Part shown: piece by piece, positions 62,781 to 64,000 of the stretch | Numbering within the stretch: the first letter of the stretch is position 1 | How the letters are laid out: every line of letters starts with the position of its first letter | Source of the DNA: JAVJSD01 sp040219575 | GTDB taxonomy: Bacteria > Planctomycetota > Planctomycetia > Pirellulales > Pirellulaceae | Direction of reading: 5' to 3' | Assembly: GCA_040219575.1 (NCBI GenBank) | Contig: JAVJSD010000034.1 | Coordinates: 1-64,000 of the forward strand | DNA: 64,000 nt | Position numbers and translations under genes: made by a program | The notes under the pieces: generated by a model | Databases searched by the model: none | Told to the model about the DNA's origin: nothing | The model's input: the letters and a program-made list of their open reading frames with translations, nothing else

Positions 62781-64000
62781 ATGTCGTCGCAGGTAACACC
62801 GTCTGGCGTGGCGGACGCGATCCGCCACCAGCAAGCGGGCGAATTAGACGCCGCGCGGGAGATTTGCCGGGAGGTCTTGGAAAGCGATCCGCAACATCCG
62901 GACGCCCTGCACGTTCTTGGCGTGGTGGCGATGCAAGCCAAGAACCTTAACGAGGCTGTGAGATGCCTGGAGCAGGCGGTTCGGCTCAACCCCGCGAAAG
63001 CGCCCGTGTGGAATCACCTGGGCGCCGCCTGCTGTGCGATCGAGCGGTTTGAGGAGGGGCTGGATGCATTTGAGAAGGCGATTTCACTGGACTCGATGCT
63101 TGCCGATTCTCACTACAACCTTGGCACCGCTCTGCGCCAACTCGGCCGACCAGAGGAGGCGGTGGCGAGTCTGCGTCGTGCTGTTGCATTGAGTCCGCAA
63201 TTCCCGGAAGCACTTTTCAATCTCGGAAATCTACTGCGGGATCAGGAGTCGCACGAGGAAGCGGTGACGTTCTTGCGGCGCGCCGTTGTGGTGCGTCCCG
63301 GCTACAAGAAGGCTCGCAAGAACTTGGCGCAGCTACTACAGCGTCAGGCGACACGCGCCCAAGAGGACGGTGATCGGGAAGCCGCACATCGGTGCTTCGG
63401 CGAGGTTGTGGAGTTGCTGGAGGGATTCGACGCGGCCCACGCGCAACTGGGCTACGCCCTGGCGGCCCTGGGGGAGCACGAGGCGGCGATCGATCACTAC
63501 CGCCAAGCCCTTGTGAAAAATGAAGAACTGGTCGAGGCGCGAATCAATCTCGGAGCATCACTGCATCATCTTGGGCGGTTCGAAGAGTGCGAGGAAGTTG
63601 GCGCGGAGGCCATCCGGCTCGATCCCGAGTCGGCCGTCGCTCACTACAACTTGGGCGAAGCGCTGCTCAGTCAGGGGAAGTTGGAGGAAGGATGGAGAGA
63701 ATACGAATGGCGGCTGCGCATCAAGAAGGAGGACGTCGAATCACCGCCTCCGTTAACCTTTCCGGTGTGGGACGGTTCGTCGCTCGAAGGCAAAACGATT
63801 CTGCTGCAAAGCGAGCAAGGGCTGGGCGATTCGTTGCAGTTCGTCCGCTACGCACCGCTGCTGCAGCAACAAGGCGCTCGCGTCGTCGTGCGTTGCCCGA
63901 AGGTGCTGAGGCCGATTCTCGCTACCTGTTCGGGCATCGAGGAGTTCGTAACGAAGGAATCCCCCGAGGCAACGATCGACTGCCAGGTGTCGATGCTGAG
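62781..64000 (+). CDS. TPR protein with glycosyltransferase-9-like C-terminus (partial)
   Basis: The frame is open to the window edge (406 codons seen). ATG 62781 follows GGGGAG. Residues about 8-330 are some nine TPR repeats (AIRHQQAGELDAAREICREV, VWNHLGAACCAIERFEEGLD, SHYNLGTALRQLGRPEEAV). From about 325, WDGSSLEGKTILLQSEQGLG, DSLQFVRYAPLLQQQGARVV and the segment after it match the TPR-linked heptosyltransferase/GT9-like domain of planctomycetes and proteobacteria. It probably glycosylates proteins or surface glycans, but the catalytic part is mostly outside the window. It is co-transcribed with the sulfotransferase (34-base gap). Confidence 0.75.
   Translation, partial: MSSQVTPSGVADAIRHQQAGELDAAREICREVLESDPQHPDALHVLGVVAMQAKNLNEAVRCLEQAVRLNPAKAPVWNHLGAACCAIERFEEGLDAFEKAISLDSMLADSHYNLGTALRQLGRPEEAVASLRRAVALSPQFPEALFNLGNLLRDQESHEEAVTFLRRAVVVRPGYKKARKNLAQLLQRQATRAQEDGDREAAHRCFGEVVELLEGFDAAHAQLGYALAALGEHEAAIDHYRQALVKNEELVEARINLGASLHHLGRFEECEEVGAEAIRLDPESAVAHYNLGEALLSQGKLEEGWREYEWRLRIKKEDVESPPPLTFPVWDGSSLEGKTILLQSEQGLGDSLQFVRYAPLLQQQGARVVVRCPKVLRPILATCSGIEEFVTKESPEATIDCQVSML

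Overview
The window is high-GC bacterial chromosome that looks planctomycetal, most like the Pirellulales. The reasons are: a secreted gene run encoding a DUF1592/1588/1585-type cytochrome with CxxCH sites and a DUF1552 Tat protein; DUF6807 (PmoA-like), sialidase and CocE-type exported proteins; three very large exported proteins whose N-termini carry an 'LE(P/E/D)RxVLA' motif; and many intergenic palindromic repeats. The genus is an inference.

Region 1 (1-29.1 kb) is ordinary chromosome: the tail of an ISAs1-like transposase, lysA, a DUF6807 protein, a secreted beta-sandwich protein, a Cys-rich exported protein, an orphan ABC ATPase, a metallophosphoesterase, a prenyltransferase-fold Tat protein, a BamE-like protein, an AraC regulator, a VOC protein, a beta-helix exported protein, a hybrid histidine kinase with an upstream partner, a CocE/NonD hydrolase, a nitrilase-DUF1592-DUF1552 operon, a SUKH protein, a lipoprotein, a sialidase and recG. 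The gaps hold at least seven kinds of inverted repeat. Two of these (arms beginning CGTTTAACGGCAAGCC and AAGCACGACGCGC) recur, and one forms the 3' end of a coding sequence.

Region 2 (29.1-64 kb) is accessory. It opens with a 49-codon integrase N-terminus and a tRNA-Met-like gene cut off in its anticodon loop. Two modules with the same plan follow. Module A (30.1-48.1 kb): a small immunity-like gene directly downstream of a 4736-residue exported protein (Calx-beta, PKD, cadherin-like repeats, about 1,600 residues of Ser/Gly/Tyr repeats, a HINT protease interrupted by a transmembrane insert, a short toxin tip), and, diverging from it, JmjC/cupin hydroxylase, DUF6065 and sulfotransferase genes. 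Module B (49.9-64 kb): an ankyrin/DUF2314 lipoprotein directly downstream of a 3200-residue Calx-beta/RHS protein with a nuclease-like tip, and, diverging from it, a TPR-sulfotransferase and a TPR-glycosyltransferase-like gene. The modules are separated by decayed recombinase and IS sequence, including a 310-bp tandem duplication.

My interpretation (inference) is that these are two polymorphic-toxin loci. Each pairs a giant secreted, self-cleaving toxin with a cognate immunity gene and with a divergent set of protein-modifying enzymes (hydroxylation, sulfation, possibly glycosylation) that may act on the giant protein. That pairing is the best candidate for an undescribed system in this window.
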